Assembly: GCF_965279545.1 (NCBI RefSeq)
Contig: NZ_OZ257250.1
Location: 186,001-250,000, forward strand
DNA from: Methylibium sp965279545
Lineage (GTDB): Bacteria > Pseudomonadota > Gammaproteobacteria > Burkholderiales > Burkholderiaceae_C
DNA: 64,000 nucleotides
Direction of reading: 5' to 3'
The position numbers and the translations under genes were made by a program. Numbering within the stretch: position 1 is the stretch's first letter; each line of letters opens with the position of its first letter. Below are positions 50,359 to 59,274 of the stretch, in pieces. Below the pieces are notes generated by a model that saw nothing but the letters and a program-made list of their open reading frames with translations, had not been told where the DNA came from and did not search any database.

Positions 50359-51231
50359 CTAGAGCGTATATTTGTACATGAGATACGGTGCACCGGACGA
50401 ATAGCTATTGTCCCCAAAGCCATTGGAGAGTGAGTTCTTGTGCCTGAAGTACTCGTAACGAACTCCCAGCTGATGATCGGAGCTACCACCAATCTGCCAG
50501 AGGAGTTCGGTTCTGACGAACTTCTCGATGCCGTGTTTTCCAACCTCGCCGTTGCCGGTGCTGTTGACAATGGCGAAAAAGTTGAAATTGAATCGCTGGC
50601 TGCTGATGTCGATAGGTTTTGAAATCAGCAGTGTTCGCCACATCCAGCGGCGCTTGTCCAATCGATAGTTCTGGCCAGTGTTGGTTGCGAACGTCTGTGG
50701 CTCTACGTTCCAACTACTGTCATGCGTGAGCACGCCCGATTCGAACCAATCGAACCCGGGTACCGCAAAGTTCAGCGACACCCCCGCACCCCACGTTTTG
50801 TACCGGTAGTAACTCGCTTGGCGACCCATCGCAATCAATGACACGTCAGAGATCGGTCCGAAGGTGAAACTCGTCCCCGTCACCTTGGTAAGGCTCAGGC
50901 TGGGCGTCACGATGGCGAAAAGATCGTAGGCTTGGCCCCCGTCATTGATAACCGGTATGGCGCCCACATGGCGGCCGTTGTAGCTCTCAAGATCGAAATA
51001 CAGATAGCCCCAGCGATTGACACCGAAGTGCTCGAACTGGAGTGTTTGCAGGCTTTCCGACTCGCTCCCGACACCAGTGACTGCATTCAGCTTGGCAGAC
51101 TTCGTTGTGGCAAATGTCAATGACGTCAGCTGAAACGTTTCCTCGGCATGAGTCAATGAACTACCACAGATCCCCAGCATCGCCACCGATGAGGCAATTG
51201 AAAGTTTCTTTGTTTTCAAGATTTGTTCCAA
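50359..51231 (-). CDS. Tsx-like outer-membrane channel protein
   Basis: The 290-residue protein has a signal peptide (SIASSVAMLGICGSSLTHA) and a beta-barrel body matching nucleoside-specific channel (Tsx) proteins: LQFEHFGVNRWGYLYFDLES, TVTPSLSLTKVT, LDKRRWMWRTLLISKPIDIS and a C-terminal LMYKYTL. The real substrate may not be nucleosides. It heads the operon with the YceI and cytochrome genes. The codon use looks less GC-rich than the flanks. Confidence 0.75.
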   Translation of the reverse strand: MEQILKTKKLSIASSVAMLGICGSSLTHAEETFQLTSLTFATTKSAKLNAVTGVGSESESLQTLQFEHFGVNRWGYLYFDLESYNGRHVGAIPVINDGGQAYDLFAIVTPSLSLTKVTGTSFTFGPISDVSLIAMGRQASYYRYKTWGAGVSLNFAVPGFDWFESGVLTHDSSWNVEPQTFATNTGQNYRLDKRRWMWRTLLISKPIDISSQRFNFNFFAIVNSTGNGEVGKHGIEKFVRTELLWQIGGSSDHQLGVRYEYFRHKNSLSNGFGDNSYSSGAPYLMYKYTL

Positions 51232-51606
51232 GACAATGTTGAGTTGGTAGCGCCTCGATACATGGTCAACCGCCTTCCGGCCCAGCGCCGAGGACTTTTC
51301 AATCGACGGTTTGGTGCATGGCGCTCGCGAAAGCGGTCATCCTATCCAGCGCCTCTGCTTCTATCCAATGATCAATTCAGAAGGACATATCGATCCGGTC
51401 GAACGCTTATCCGGGTTTCTTCGGGTGAATCGTTAAGCGCGCGGGTGAAGCTAAGCGTCAGGCCGCCGGCTTCCAGCGGTGCGGCAGCCGCTCGAGCACA
51501 TCTTTTAGGTAGGCCCGTGGGTCGGGCCCGCGCGTACAGCTTGGCCGCTGGCGCGGCCTCGAGGCAGGGCAGGGCCGCAGTCTCTGGTCGACTTGACCGC
51601 CGAGTG
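51232..51606. other. Upstream region of the Tsx-like operon
   Basis: No gene. It holds the promoter of the Tsx-like operon and one copy of a 53-bp sequence also found upstream of the phenol-meta-type outer-membrane gene. Confidence 0.5.
51366..51418. repeat. 53-bp shared upstream element, copy A
   Basis: Aligns without gaps to the copy at 52587-52639, 39 of 53 positions identical. The best part is CATATCGATCCGGTCGAAC, and the ends (CAATGA and GGGTTT) are also shared. It lies 135-187 bases upstream of the Tsx-like start. Confidence 0.7.
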
Positions 51607-52503
51607 TCAGAACGGCACGACGGCCTTAAGCCAGAGCGCGGAGCCTTCAGCTCGATTGCGCACGTTCGAGTCTTTGTGATACTTGAGCGTTGCGAACCAG
51701 CCCTTGCCGCTGTCGTATCGCACCGACGGGCCGATCGCGAAGGCGCGGCCCTTGGCATTGCTGACTGTGGCGCCGGCCTGCCTGTCGTCGGTGGTCTGCT
51801 CGTAGACATAGCCGCCAGCGCCCACCACCCAGCCATTGCCCAAGCCCCAGCCGAGGGCATAGTCGACGATCAATTCCTGGCCGGAGCGGTAGTCGGTGTC
51901 CTTGTTCTTCGCATTAACCGTGTACATCACCTTGGCGTCAGCGTTGATGCCGTTGGGGTCGATGTACGAGACGCCGACCAGCGGCTGCACGGCCCAGTAG
52001 TTGCGGCCGATGTTGGCGAGCCGGCCGGCCTCGTAGCCGCCGGTCGGCGCATAGACGTCGAGGGCGATCAAGGTGTGCAGCGCGGCGCTGTGGTGCCAGG
52101 CGAGCGCCGCGCCGAGTGTGAGGTCGCCGATGCCCGAGCGGCTGTCGCTCTGTCCCGCGGCATCGACCTTCAGATCGACCACTGGCAGGATCGCGTGCAC
52201 CGCCAGCGACCCGCCAGCCACGGTTTGCGGGGTGACGTAGATGAGCCGCGGCGCGAACACGTTGGCGCGCACCTTGAAACCTGGAACGGGAATGCGGTCG
52301 CCGTTGCTATCGCGCAGCGTGTCCGACCTGAAGTGCTCGGCATACGCAATGCCGTACCAGCCAGGAGGTGGCACCGCGCAGCAGGTGTAGTTCTCGACGC
52401 CGGCGGGATAGACCGAGCCGCCCCCCTCGGTGGCATGCGACACCGTGGCGACGGCAAAGGCCGCGCAGAACAGGGTGGCGGAGAGAAGTTCTTTGAATTT
52501 CAT
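51607..52503 (-). CDS. Phenol-meta-degradation-type outer-membrane protein (SphA/COG4313)
   Basis: A 298-residue protein with a signal peptide (LLSATLFCAAFAVATVSHA) and sequence of the COG4313 family: GGGSVYPAGVENYTCCAVPP, YGIAYAEHFRSDTLRDSNGD, DLTLGAALAWHHSAALHTLI, ALDVYAPTGGYEAGRLANIG and a C-terminal LKAVVPF. The members are barrel proteins induced by and probably transporting hydrophobic aromatics. The start at 52503 follows the signal-peptide pattern. The LysR gene upstream is the likely regulator. Confidence 0.85.
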   Translation of the reverse strand: MKFKELLSATLFCAAFAVATVSHATEGGGSVYPAGVENYTCCAVPPPGWYGIAYAEHFRSDTLRDSNGDRIPVPGFKVRANVFAPRLIYVTPQTVAGGSLAVHAILPVVDLKVDAAGQSDSRSGIGDLTLGAALAWHHSAALHTLIALDVYAPTGGYEAGRLANIGRNYWAVQPLVGVSYIDPNGINADAKVMYTVNAKNKDTDYRSGQELIVDYALGWGLGNGWVVGAGGYVYEQTTDDRQAGATVSNAKGRAFAIGPSVRYDSGKGWFATLKYHKDSNVRNRAEGSALWLKAVVPF

Positions 52504-52586
52504 AAAGTCCTCGAACGTTTTGGATTGATGCGCCGGTGCGGTCTTCCGCGCTGTCATCGAGACTACCGAGCCATGTCATCTCGATC

Positions 52587-52639
52587 CAATGAGAAATTGC
52601 GCCGTGCATATCGATGCGGTCGAACATTCGTCGGGGTTT
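52587..52639. repeat. 53-bp shared upstream element, copy B
   Basis: Second copy, 84-136 bases upstream of the phenol-meta-type gene start and just after the LysR gene 3' end. Core ATATCGATGCGGTCGAAC. Since it precedes an outer-membrane gene, as copy A does, it is probably a promoter or a binding site of a shared regulator rather than a chance repeat. Confidence 0.7.
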
Positions 52640-52668
52640 ATATCGACCCGCATTTGGGCCTGTTCGCA

Positions 52669-53562
52669 CTACTCCGGCCGAAAGGATTCCTCGACAGCCA
52701 GCCGAAGCGCCTTGGAGAACGCGACGGCTGCTGCACAGCGGTAAGTCGAGCGTTTCCACACCAGGCCCACCGATCTCTGCGGCAGCGGATCGGTCATGCG
52801 AATCAGCGTGAGCCTGTCGCTGGGCGGGGTGGTCCTGCGTGATAGGAATGCCGCGGTGATGCCGTTCTCCGCGATGTGCTGGAGCGCATGGACGGAGTCG
52901 ATCTCCATCACCACCCGCGGTTCGATCCCCGCGCGCTGGAAGCTGCTGTCGAGAATCCGTCGCGTGACGCTGCTGCGGCTCGTCAGGGCCAGCGGGAGGT
53001 CCTTCAACTCGGTGAACCTGAGCGAGTCCCTGCCTGCGAGCGGATGCGTCCACGACACCGCCAACGCGAGGTCATCGTCGAACAAGTGCTCGCCCAGCAC
53101 CGCCTCGTCGCTCGTCGGGTGGAATGCGACGCCCAGGTGCAAGGCGCCGGACGCCACCTGGGCCTCGATGTCCATGGCTGGCAGATGGCTGATGCGCAAT
53201 TGCACTGCCGGATGGGCATTGACGAAGGCATCGGCCACATGCGGGATGAGTCGATTGACTAGCGAATGGGTGACGCCGACCTGCAGGTCGCCCGTGGCAA
53301 CGTTCCTGATCTGTGCCATGGCGCGCTGGCCTTCCTGCACCTTCTCGATCGCCCCGCGCGCATGGCGCAGCAGCTCGGTGCCTGCATCCGACATGCGCAG
53401 GCTTCTGCCGATGCGCTCGAACAGCTTGACGCCCAGTTCGCCTTCGAGCTGGGCCAGTTGATGCGACAGCGTCGACTGCGTGACGAACACCCGCTCGGCA
53501 GCGCGCGAGAGCGTGCCCGCGTCGGCAATCGCGACGAAGTACCGAAGGTGTCGAAGTTCCAT
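52669..53562 (-). CDS. LysR-family regulator (CynR-like)
   Basis: The 297-residue protein has the LysR winged HTH: MELRHLRYFVAIADAGTLSR, AAERVFVTQSTLSHQLAQLE, GELGVKLFERIGRSLRMSDA. The effector domain has GDLQVGVTHSLVNRLIPHVA, LHLGVAFHPTSDEAVLGEHL and LTSRSSVTRRILDSSFQRAG. Similar to CynR-type regulators. Encoded 24 bases after the chemotaxis receptor and 165 upstream of the outer-membrane gene, which it may control. Confidence 0.9.
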   Translation of the reverse strand: MELRHLRYFVAIADAGTLSRAAERVFVTQSTLSHQLAQLEGELGVKLFERIGRSLRMSDAGTELLRHARGAIEKVQEGQRAMAQIRNVATGDLQVGVTHSLVNRLIPHVADAFVNAHPAVQLRISHLPAMDIEAQVASGALHLGVAFHPTSDEAVLGEHLFDDDLALAVSWTHPLAGRDSLRFTELKDLPLALTSRSSVTRRILDSSFQRAGIEPRVVMEIDSVHALQHIAENGITAAFLSRRTTPPSDRLTLIRMTDPLPQRSVGLVWKRSTYRCAAAVAFSKALRLAVEESFRPE

Positions 53563-53586
53563 GGCTCCGCGGCGCTGCGGCGCGGG

Positions 53587-55152
53587 TCAGGCTGCGGCGC
53601 CGCCCGAAACCTTGAAAACTGCAACGGCGCTGGCCACCGAGCGGCTTTGCTGGTGAAGCGAGTTCGCCGCCGCAGCGGACTGCTCGACGAGGGCGGCGTT
53701 CTGCTGCGTCATGTCATCGAGCTTGCGCACCGACGCGAGCGTCTGTTCCAGTTCTTTTCGCTGGTGCTCAGATGCATCGGCAATCTCGTGCGTGAGCGCA
53801 GACACCTTGTCCACGCTCGCGAGAATCTGCGCCATCGAATGTCCCGCTTCCTTCACGAGGCTGTCGCCAGATTCGACGTTCGACGTCGATTCCGCGATCA
53901 ACTGCTTGATCTCGCTGGCCGCCACGGCGGCCTTCTGCGCCAGGCTTCTGACATCGCCGGCCACCACGGCGAAGCCTCTCCCGGCCTCGCCCGCGCGCGC
54001 GGCCTCGACGGCCGCATTGAGCGCGAGGATGTTGGTCTGGAAGGCGATGGCATCGATCAAGGCCACCGTTTCGCCGACCCGGATGGAACTCGCCCGGATC
54101 GCTTTCATCCGCGTGATCAGCTGCGCCATGACGGCTTCGCCGCCCTTCGTCACGTCCACGGTCGTGCTGACGACGCGGCCCGCGTCACGCGCCATCTCGG
54201 CGTTGTGCGCGACCGCCTCGGCCACGCCTTGCATGCTCGAACTCACGCGCTGAAGTGTCGCCGCCTGCAACTCGGTGCGCGTGGACAGGTCGGAGTTTCC
54301 GGTGGCGATCTCGCTGGCCGCGCTGGCGATGCTTTCGGTGCCTTGCCGCACGCTCGAGACGATTCCATCGAGGTTCGTGGTCATCCGGTGCAGCGCAGTG
54401 AACAACTGGCCGAACTCGTCGCCGCGTTCCAGGTCGAGCGGGCGACGGGTTAGGTCGCCCGACGAGACACGCTCGGCGACCTCGACGCTGTCCTTGATCG
54501 GCCGCGTGATGCTGCGGGTGGTGCCACCGGCGAGCAGGACGCCGATCGCGATGGCGCCGCCGGTGAGCGCGAAGACCACCAGCGTGGCGCGCTGGCCGGC
54601 GACTCTCGCTTCGTCATACGCACGCCTGCTTTGTGCACGCTGGAAGTCGACGATCTTGACCAGCGTCGCAATCCATGCGGCCTGGTCGCTGTTTACCTTC
54701 TCGACGATTGGCTTGGATGCCACGGCGTTGTTGCTCGTCGTCGCGAAGAGGCGGGCCGCGTTCGCAATGGTCGGCCGCGCCGCCTTCTCGACCGTGATCA
54801 ACTCGTCGAGCAGCGCCGCTTCCTGCGTCAACTGGGACCGTGCCTTCAGCGCCTCGAAACCGATCCCGTAGTCCTTGCTTCTGTCCTTCAGCGCGGACTC
54901 TTGCTGTGCCACGTCGGCCACCTGGTCCAGCAGCCCCATGTTGCGGATGGCGATGCCGATGGAGAGCACGTCCGCCTGCATCCGGTAGGCGAGTGACAGC
55001 TTCTCGTTGTTGCGGTTGACGACCGTGTCGAGATTGCCGCTGGCCTCATGCAGCGCCCAGACACCCGAGCCGGCGATGGCCACCATGAAGGCCAGCAATG
55101 CGGCGAACGCGATGGACAGGCGTTTGCCCACCGTCAAGGATTTCAATGGCAT
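53587..55152 (-). CDS. Methyl-accepting chemotaxis protein
   Basis: The 521-residue receptor has an N-terminal membrane segment (RLSIAFAALLAFMVAIAGSG), a periplasmic four-helix-bundle sensor (residues about 35-190), a second membrane segment (ATLVVFALTGGAIAIGVLLA), a HAMP domain and the cytoplasmic signalling tip IDAIAFQTNILALNAAVEAA, followed by RAGEAGRGFAVVAGDVRSLA. The C-terminus ends VFKVSGGAAA without a CheR-tethering pentapeptide. It would sense an aromatic, as its position upstream of the LysR and outer-membrane genes suggests. Confidence 0.93.
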   Translation of the reverse strand: MPLKSLTVGKRLSIAFAALLAFMVAIAGSGVWALHEASGNLDTVVNRNNEKLSLAYRMQADVLSIGIAIRNMGLLDQVADVAQQESALKDRSKDYGIGFEALKARSQLTQEAALLDELITVEKAARPTIANAARLFATTSNNAVASKPIVEKVNSDQAAWIATLVKIVDFQRAQSRRAYDEARVAGQRATLVVFALTGGAIAIGVLLAGGTTRSITRPIKDSVEVAERVSSGDLTRRPLDLERGDEFGQLFTALHRMTTNLDGIVSSVRQGTESIASAASEIATGNSDLSTRTELQAATLQRVSSSMQGVAEAVAHNAEMARDAGRVVSTTVDVTKGGEAVMAQLITRMKAIRASSIRVGETVALIDAIAFQTNILALNAAVEAARAGEAGRGFAVVAGDVRSLAQKAAVAASEIKQLIAESTSNVESGDSLVKEAGHSMAQILASVDKVSALTHEIADASEHQRKELEQTLASVRKLDDMTQQNAALVEQSAAAANSLHQQSRSVASAVAVFKVSGGAAA

Positions 55153-55239
55153 GGGTGGCTCCGGCAGAAAGGCAGAATCCGCCGGACGGCGCGCTGCTTT
55201 TTGCGCGCGTGCGGACCGGATCGGGCGTGGCGCTCGGCG

Positions 55240-56913
55240 TCAGGACTTCAGCACGCGGCTCGCGTCGTGCAGGTCGAGCCCCGCGCTTGCGAGCAGGGCG
55301 TTGACGAGCGGTGCCTGGAGCTTGTACTTGAGCGCGCTGTGCATGACCTGGTCGGACACGCTGGCGTTCGCCGCCTGGCCGTCTGCTCCGCCCGAGAGCC
55401 CGGCCAGGCCGTCCACGTGGACGATCTTGATGTCGCTGATGCGTTCCAGCGGCTTGGCGCTTTCGCGCACGACGGCTTCCATGCGCTCGATGGCGGCGAG
55501 CTTCGCGCGCAGCGCCATCGCGTCGGGCGACATGACGTTTTCCGCTTCGTTGAGCGCGCGTCGGCCGCCGGCCTCGACGTCGTGACGCAGCTTCGCGGAC
55601 AGCTGTCGCAGCTTGTCCGCATCGGCTTCGGCCTGCGACAGCAATTGCATGGTTTCTGCGCGCTTGCCGGCGGCTTCGCGTTCGGTGGCGGCCTGCTTGA
55701 GCACGGCCAGTCCTTTCGCCTCGATATCCTTGGCGGCGGCCAGCAGGAAGAGTGCCTTCTCGCGCTCGGCGCGCTCCAGTTCGCGGGCCGAGATGACACT
55801 TTCCTCTGCGCGGACCGCGTCGGCGCGCGACGCCTGCGCTTCGGCCAACGCGACGTTGCGTCGCTTCGAGTGCTCCGCGATGGCGATCTCGGTCTGCTGC
55901 TGGGCCAGTTCGAGCGCGCCGCGCCGCTCGTTCTCGGCAATGCCGATCGCGCGCGTGCGGCCGACTTCGATTTCCTGCACCTGCTGTTCCAGGCGCAGCT
56001 TCTGCTCGCGCAGGGTTCGGTCCGAGTCCAGGCGCGCCTTCTCGACGGCTTCGGTCGCATTCACCTCCGCCACCTTCGACAAGCGCTGCATCTCCTGCGT
56101 CTCGACGGCGATCTCCGACTGCTGCTGCGCGCGCCGCACCGCGATCTCACGCTCTTGTTGCAGTCGTGCGTACTCCTCTTCCTTCTGCAACTCGAGCATC
56201 TGCTGCTCAGCGGCAAGGTTCTTGCGTTGAATGGCCACTTGCGAGTCGCGCTCGATCTCGTTGCGGCGCTTGCGGCGCTCTTCGATCTCGGCCGTGAGGA
56301 TCGTGAGGCCGGCTGCGTCGAAGGCGTTGTTCGGGTTGAAGAACTCGCGCGACGCCTGGTCGAGCTTGGAGATCGACACGCTGTCGATCTCCAGGCCGCT
56401 GCCGTCGATGCCCGCTGATGCGAGCTGGCGCACCCGCGTCGAATAGGCACTGCGGTTCTCGTGAAGTCCTTCCATCGAGGCTTCGGCAGCCGCTGTGCGC
56501 AACGCGTCGTTGAAGCGCGCTTCGAGCAATTGGCGCATCGCCTCCACTGAAGCTGTCTTGCTGCCCAGTGAGCGCGCCGCAGCTGCGACTGAGGCGGCAT
56601 CGGCCTTCACGCGGACGTAGAAGTCAGCATCCACGTTCAGGCGCAGCCGGTCGTGGGTGATCAGCGCGTTCTCGTTGTGGTGCGACAGGCTGATGCGAAG
56701 GGTGCTCATGTTCACCCAGGTCAATTCGTGCAAAACCGGAACAACTAGCGCGCCTCCCGAGATGGCCACGCGTTGCCCCATAAAGCCCGTGCGCACAAAC
56801 GCACGCTCTGTCGTCGAGCGCTGGTACAGCTTCGACATGATCCACCAGAGGATGGCGATAGCGACAATGAGCACGACGATGCCCAGAATGACCGCTCCGA
56901 AGTTGACTTGCAT
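55240..56913 (-). CDS. Flotillin/SPFH-family membrane protein (YqiK-like)
   Basis: The 557-residue protein has one N-terminal membrane helix (ILGIVVLIVAIAILWWIMSK), an SPFH/band-7 domain (VISGGALVVPVLHELTWVNM-like, RISLSHHNENALITHDRLRL, NVDADFYVRVKADAASVAAA) and a very long Glu/Ala/Arg coiled coil (residues about 230-470) with AERE- and AEAQ-type repeats, then a C-terminal helical tail. Flotillins form oligomeric membrane scaffolds. No NfeD partner gene is adjacent. The upstream MarR gene is 34 bases away but co-directional. Confidence 0.9.
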   Translation of the reverse strand: MQVNFGAVILGIVVLIVAIAILWWIMSKLYQRSTTERAFVRTGFMGQRVAISGGALVVPVLHELTWVNMSTLRISLSHHNENALITHDRLRLNVDADFYVRVKADAASVAAAARSLGSKTASVEAMRQLLEARFNDALRTAAAEASMEGLHENRSAYSTRVRQLASAGIDGSGLEIDSVSISKLDQASREFFNPNNAFDAAGLTILTAEIEERRKRRNEIERDSQVAIQRKNLAAEQQMLELQKEEEYARLQQEREIAVRRAQQQSEIAVETQEMQRLSKVAEVNATEAVEKARLDSDRTLREQKLRLEQQVQEIEVGRTRAIGIAENERRGALELAQQQTEIAIAEHSKRRNVALAEAQASRADAVRAEESVISARELERAEREKALFLLAAAKDIEAKGLAVLKQAATEREAAGKRAETMQLLSQAEADADKLRQLSAKLRHDVEAGGRRALNEAENVMSPDAMALRAKLAAIERMEAVVRESAKPLERISDIKIVHVDGLAGLSGGADGQAANASVSDQVMHSALKYKLQAPLVNALLASAGLDLHDASRVLKS

Positions 56914-56947
56914 AGGAATCTTCCTGTCGGTTAGTTCTTAGATGGTT

Positions 56948-57535
56948 TCAATCTGACGTCGACTCGGTCGACGCATGGGCCGGCAGGCCAACGATTAGCC
57001 GCAAGCACTTGAGAAAGAGCGCGTGATACTCGGCAGGCAGCCTCTCAAGAAGCTTGTCCTCGACGCCGCGGTCGCGCGGCAAGACGCGGTTGATCATCGC
57101 GACGCCGTCAGGCGCTAGAAAGAGGCAATAGGCGCGCTGATCTTCCGGCGCTGGCATGCGGTCGATAAGTCCGTTGGCCGCAAGCCTCTTTGCCATCTCA
57201 GCCACCGTGTTCCTGTCCATGAACAGGCGATCAGCAAGTTCGTTCTGGTTCAGTCCGGGGTGCTGATACAGGATGACGAGCGTCGCCTTCTGGCGCGGCG
57301 TCAGCCCCTCAGCTGCGAACTCACGAGCAAACAACTCCTCTGCAGCGAAATGAGCTCGTCGCAGCAGATGCGAAGGCACTTCCTCAAGCCGGAACTCGTC
57401 GAGGATCCGCCTGACCGATGGCTCGACCGCGTCGCGCGGGTCTGTATGGGCCAAGGCGAGGTCCTTCGGCGATGACTTGCGGGCCTTCGCGCGAACTTGG
57501 GCTGAGGATGGCTTGCGCGTGCTGGATAGGGCCAT
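56948..57535 (-). CDS. MarR-family transcriptional regulator
   Basis: The 195-residue protein has a winged helix: LTPRQKATLVILYQHPGLNQ, NELADRLFMDRNTVAEMAKR, LAANGLIDRMPAPEDQRAYC. An N-terminal basic arm of 30 residues is longer than usual. It faces away from RidA; ACGTATAC-type repeats in the divergent gap are candidate operators. It probably responds to an aminophenol or related aromatic. Confidence 0.9.
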   Translation of the reverse strand: MALSSTRKPSSAQVRAKARKSSPKDLALAHTDPRDAVEPSVRRILDEFRLEEVPSHLLRRAHFAAEELFAREFAAEGLTPRQKATLVILYQHPGLNQNELADRLFMDRNTVAEMAKRLAANGLIDRMPAPEDQRAYCLFLAPDGVAMINRVLPRDRGVEDKLLERLPAEYHALFLKCLRLIVGLPAHASTESTSD

Positions 57536-57850
57536 TGGGTTTCCGGGTTCGAGAGCGGACGCTGAGGGTTGACGGCGAGCGGCGTGGGCTACGCTCCGAT
57601 CACCAATCTAACACGTATACGTAGCATAGTTGCGTAGAAAGAATGCTTGTATCAGCGTTTGTACGGAGAAGTCTGGTGCGGCTCGCCGCAGGTAGAAATG
57701 GTGTCTTTCGCCTCGGGATAACACCTATGAGCTTCTCTCGAATCAGTTCTTGACGAGTTCTTGTTCGCCCTCTAAAGTTCGCATAAATAAGACGTATACG
57801 GCGTAACGGAAACGACGTGTACGGCATAATTACTCGTCACTTCGGACTTC
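57536..57850. other. Divergent control region between MarR and RidA genes
   Basis: No gene. Contains three ACGTATAC/ACGTGTAC-type sites: one near the MarR side, two in tandem on the RidA side. Confidence 0.6.
57613..57829. promoter_or_regulatory. Candidate MarR operators
   Basis: ACGTATAC occurs at 57613-57620. ACGTATACGGCGTAA (57792-57806) and ACGTGTACGGCATAA (57815-57829) are 13 of 15 identical and 23 bases apart, close to two helical turns. ACGTATAC is nearly palindromic (GTATAC core). These lie just before the RidA start and near the MarR start, where a divergent regulator would bind. Confidence 0.65.
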
Positions 57851-58258
57851 ATGTCTATGACCATCAGTGATCGTATCGAGCGTCAGATCCTGCCGACGCT
57901 CAGCTTGCCAGCCCCGAGGTTTCGCTACAGCCCGGTCGTCAAGGCTGGGCCGTTCGTGTTCGTGTCTGGCCTGATCGGGCTCGACGCGTCGACGGGCGCT
58001 CTCGCGTCGGGTGGCGCCCACGGTCAGACGAGTCAGGTTCTGAAGAACCTCTGGGCGCTGCTCGATGAACATGGCTGGACGTCAGAGCAACTCATCATGG
58101 CTCGCATCTACCACTCGGCCGACGCGTCGCCGGCCGACGTGAACCGCGCTTGGGATGCGGCCTTCGTCGTCGGCGCGCCACCCGCGCGTAGTTTTGTGGG
58201 CGTTCGCTCTCTTCCGCTCGATGCTGCGGTGGAGATCGAGTTTCAGTTGGTGATTTGA
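57851..58258 (+). CDS. RidA/YjgF-family deaminase
   Basis: The 135-residue protein has the RidA pattern: PAPRFRYSPVVKAGPFVFVS, GLIGLDASTGALASGGAHGQ, QVLKNLWALLDEHGWTSEQL and the C-terminal strand PLDAAVEIEFQLVI. RidA enzymes hydrolyse imines and enamines; the 2-aminomuconate deaminases of aminophenol pathways belong here. Position next to an aminophenol-type ring-cleavage dioxygenase supports that role. The catalytic Arg (RSFVGVRSL) is present. Confidence 0.88.
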   Translation: MSMTISDRIERQILPTLSLPAPRFRYSPVVKAGPFVFVSGLIGLDASTGALASGGAHGQTSQVLKNLWALLDEHGWTSEQLIMARIYHSADASPADVNRAWDAAFVVGAPPARSFVGVRSLPLDAAVEIEFQLVI

Positions 58259-58275
58259 GAGGAAGGGATATTTCC

Positions 58276-59262
58276 ATGGCACAAGGCGAAATCCTGGCCG
58301 GCTTTCTGGCCCCCCACCCGCCGCATCTGGTCTACGGCGAAAACCCCGAACAGAACGAGCCGAAGTCGCAAGGCGGCTGGGAGCCTTTGCGTTGGGCCTA
58401 CGAACGGGCTCGTGCAAGCCTCGATGAACTCAAGCCTGACGTTCTGCTGATTCACTCGCCGCACTGGATCACGCAGGTCGGGCATCACTTTCTCGGCGTG
58501 CGCCGACTCACGGGCAAGTCCGTGGACCCGATCTTTCCGAACCTCTTTCGCTACAACTTCTCGCTCGATGTCGACGTCGATCTCGCAGAGGCTTGCCGCG
58601 AAGAAGGCAGCAAGCTCGGACTCGTCACGAAGATGATGCGCAACCCGAACTTCCGCGTCGACTACGGGACGATCACAACGTTGCACATGATCCGGCCGCA
58701 ATGGGATATCCCGATTGTTGGCATCTCGGCGAACAACACGCCCTACTACCTCAACACGAAGGAGGGGCTGGGTGCGATGGAGTTGCTGGGTACGGCCACG
58801 CGCGAGGCGGTCCGAAAGAGTGGCAAGCGCGCCGTGCTGCTGGCGAGCAACACGCTTTCGCACTGGCACTTTCATGAGGAGCCCGCCATTCCAGAAGACA
58901 TGTCCAAGGAGCACCCGCAGACCTACGCTGGCTACCAATGGGACATGCGCATGATCGACCTGATGCGCAAGGGCAAGATGCGCGAGACGTTCAAGCTGCT
59001 GCCGCAGTTCATCGAGGAAGCGTTTGCCGAAGTCAAGTCCGGCGCCTTCACATGGATGCATTCGGCCATGGGGTACCCGGAACTTGCAGGGGAACTGCAC
59101 GGTTACGGCACTGTCATCGGCACCGGAAATGCGGTGATGGAGTGGAATCTCAAGAAGGCCGGATTGAGCGCGCTCGACTCGCCTGCCGCCGGCGGCCTGG
59201 CTTCGCGTTCGAGTGGGGCCGTGGCCGCCACCAATGAACGTCGGTCCCGCCTTGTCGACTGA
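58276..59262 (+). CDS. Class III extradiol dioxygenase, catalytic (AmnB-like) subunit
   Basis: The 328-residue protein keeps class III metal ligands: GEILAGFLAPHPPHLVYGEN (HPPH, first His) and DVLLIHSPHWITQVGHHFLG (SPHW, second His); a Glu ligand is likely in HWHFHEEPAIPEDMSKE region or further on. The later motif RAVLLASNTLSHWHFHEEP resembles the acid/base His. Related to the beta subunit of 2-aminophenol 1,6-dioxygenase (about 305 residues). Substrate identity is not proven. It starts 17 bases after the RidA stop and is followed at 12 bases by its partner. Confidence 0.85.
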   Translation: MAQGEILAGFLAPHPPHLVYGENPEQNEPKSQGGWEPLRWAYERARASLDELKPDVLLIHSPHWITQVGHHFLGVRRLTGKSVDPIFPNLFRYNFSLDVDVDLAEACREEGSKLGLVTKMMRNPNFRVDYGTITTLHMIRPQWDIPIVGISANNTPYYLNTKEGLGAMELLGTATREAVRKSGKRAVLLASNTLSHWHFHEEPAIPEDMSKEHPQTYAGYQWDMRMIDLMRKGKMRETFKLLPQFIEEAFAEVKSGAFTWMHSAMGYPELAGELHGYGTVIGTGNAVMEWNLKKAGLSALDSPAAGGLASRSSGAVAATNERRSRLVD

Positions 59263-59274
59263 CGGAGAAACAGC

